DNA from: Poecilobothrus nobilitatus
Lineage: Eukaryota > Arthropoda > Insecta > Diptera > Dolichopodidae
Assembly (NCBI GenBank): GCA_947095535.1
Contig: OX352773.1
Span: forward strand, 33,253,398 to 33,317,397
Reading direction: 5' to 3'
DNA length: 64,000 nt
Shown here piece by piece: positions 62,431 to 64,000 of this stretch (its first letter is position 1; each line of letters begins with the position of its first letter). The translations under genes and the position numbers were made by a program. Below the pieces are notes generated by a model. That model saw only the letters and a program-made list of their open reading frames with translations. It was not told where the DNA came from and ran no database searches.

Positions 62431-64000
62431 GACGACAACATTTAGAACCATTTTTGATTTAAGTGATTTATTTATGTATGCATGTATGTTATGTAATAAT
62501 GTGTGTTTCTAACACACATGTTTTTAAAATATATATGCACTTGAAAAATAAAACGATTCAACCATTTTATAATTAGAATTATTATGTCTGATGATTTTTT
62601 TTTACAAACAAAAAAAAAAAAAATAAAATAAAACAAAACTTGTGATGAATTCAGTTGATTAGTTGTTGGAATATGATACGAAATGCTATTTTAAACAAAT
62701 ATAAACAAGCCAATAATATTAAAGAAATTTATAAAATATTTTATACAACTCTATAAAAAATTTTTTTTTTTTACTCTATAATTATAACAATTTGATGGCG
62801 TTTATTTTGATTGAAGCTTCTGGAATTTAGTTTAACATTTTTTTTTTTTGTAAATAAAAATACAGTTACTTACATGTATATATACTAAATATGTATGTAT
62901 GTATGCATGTTTAATCAGTTCTTTATATAAATTTTCTTTGAGGTGTATAAAAGTATACATATATGTAGGTACATAATATGCACATACATATATATGTATG
63001 TATATGCATTACTAAATTCTAAATGGAGCAATTTATTTATCTTATAACACATGATCATTCAAAACCGTTTATGACAACTTAAATTGAAAGAAACTCATAA
63101 GACATATCTCATAACAAACAGAAACTGTATTTTTTCTTTTTAAATAGATCGTTGTTCCTTAAAGAAAACCAGGCTACTTAAGTTAGTACAATACATACTA
63201 TGTATAGAAATTGTGTTAAAATTGTTACGTAATAGAAAAAAAAAAAATAAACTGCAAGCAAGTGCAAAGCTGCATTTATATGACATTAAAAAAAAAAAAA
63301 GTAAAAATCAGAAAATTAGTACCTAGGTATTTGATTTTAATTCGACTGTTACTTTTGTTGCGTGTGACCGTTTTCTTATTTTATTTTTATTTTAAAGTTC
63401 TTTTTTTTTTTCTTTAATGTTTCTTCAAAATACACGCATGCAAGCACGCTTTGCTTTTTTCTGAAATTTTTATTTATTTTTTTTAACACTAATTTTTAAT
63501 TGTATACAATCCTATACAGTTTATAAAATTTTTAAAATTTTACAAATATTTTAAGTTTAAGTCTGGTTTTAGTTTAAAATCAGTGTTGATTGAACTTATT
63601 GGAATTATTTCAGTGATTTTATAATAACATTAAATAAATTATGAACCATTTAAGGTGAATATTAAAGGAAAGACAATAATGTGATAATAAAATAATGTTG
63701 GAATGTAAAATTTTCAAATTGATGAATTGAAATTGCAGATTCTGTTTTTGTGCAGCACTTTCAAATAATATAATGTTATTAAATTTATAATTAATAATAT
63801 TATTCTTTCATGAACTCTTATTTAATTAAATATTTTTCTACACGTTTTTTTTTTTTTTTTATTGTAAATAAATTTATGTAATATCAATAATAATACTAAA
63901 ATTAATTTTTATTGCACCTATATATTATGTTTAAATATATGAAATAAATTGGATTTATTAATTTTTAGAATTTTCTTTTTCTATATTAAAAATAATAATA
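62431..64000. other. AT-rich intronic DNA
   Basis: No gene recognised. (TATG)n-type tracts lie around 62895-62910 and 62980-63010. A mixed patch at 63345-63460 (GTTGCGTGTGACCG; ACACGCATGCAAGCACGC) is unassigned. Confidence 0.5.

Larger units (their letters stand above)
31402..64000 (+). other. Long first coding intron of fusilli (3' end outside window)
   Basis: It opens with a consensus donor, CAG|GTAAGC. I searched by eye for the next conserved ESRP segment on the + strand and found none to 64000, so the intron would exceed 32 kb. Most repeats listed at higher coordinates would then be intronic. A missed short exon cannot be excluded in DNA this AT-rich. Confidence 0.55.

Noticed and set aside
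1..64000. CRISPR arrays, bacterial operons, riboswitches, phage or integrative elements
   Set aside because: Composition, spliced exon, SINEs and LINE show animal nuclear DNA; no direct-repeat/spacer arrays or prokaryotic gene clusters were seen.

Overview
This window is animal nuclear DNA and looks like a dipteran (fly) genome. It is extremely AT-rich, full of poly-A/T runs and (TA)n or (TATG/ACAT)n tracts, and its transposable elements are of insect type: tRNA-derived SINEs, DINE-1/mini-me-like Helitrons with (GTCC)n tracts, a CR1/Jockey-like LINE, a Penelope-like remnant and several MITEs. It is not bacterial. There are no operons, rRNA genes, functional tRNA genes or CRISPR arrays, and almost every open reading frame in it is AT-rich chance.

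I see one convincing protein-coding exon, 31267-31401 on the + strand. It encodes 45 N-terminal residues of an ESRP/fusilli-type splicing regulator and ends in a clean GTAAGC splice donor. No later fusilli exon is recognisable, so the 32.6 kb after the donor is best read as one very long first coding intron. The 31 kb before the ATG is upstream DNA, possibly with 5'UTR introns. A 45-codon ORF on the - strand at 35777-35914 has protein-like composition and is the only other candidate gene piece worth testing.

Layout. 0-1 kb: a SINE interrupted by a 545-bp hAT-like element with a perfect 8-bp target duplication. 1-13 kb: AT-rich DNA with small islands. 13.26-15.43 kb: a fold-back repeat, a 1.6-kb Helentron-like element (copy A) and an older relative of it. 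18.5-28.7 kb: SINE copies, a TA-flanked MITE and a second Helentron-like family (copy C). 31.3 kb: the fusilli exon. 31.7-34.5 kb: fold-backs, a MITE with subterminal mini-repeats and a tandem duplication. 37.6-42 kb: copy B (near-identical to A, inverted), another terminal-inverted-repeat element, and copy D (same family and orientation as C). 47.5 kb: a GC-richer island, possibly regulatory. 50-57 kb: tandem repeats, small MITEs and a Penelope GIY-YIG remnant. 57-61.3 kb: a full-length SINE, a SINE head and a dead LINE that has lost its catalytic FADD box.

No new multi-gene system is visible. The most interesting points are the near-identical inverted Helentron copies on either side of the fusilli exon, the cleanly dated hAT-into-SINE insertion, two Helitron-like families that share an interior but have different ends, and the uncharacterised 45-codon ORF. 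Repeat boundaries were set by eye and may be off by several bases.
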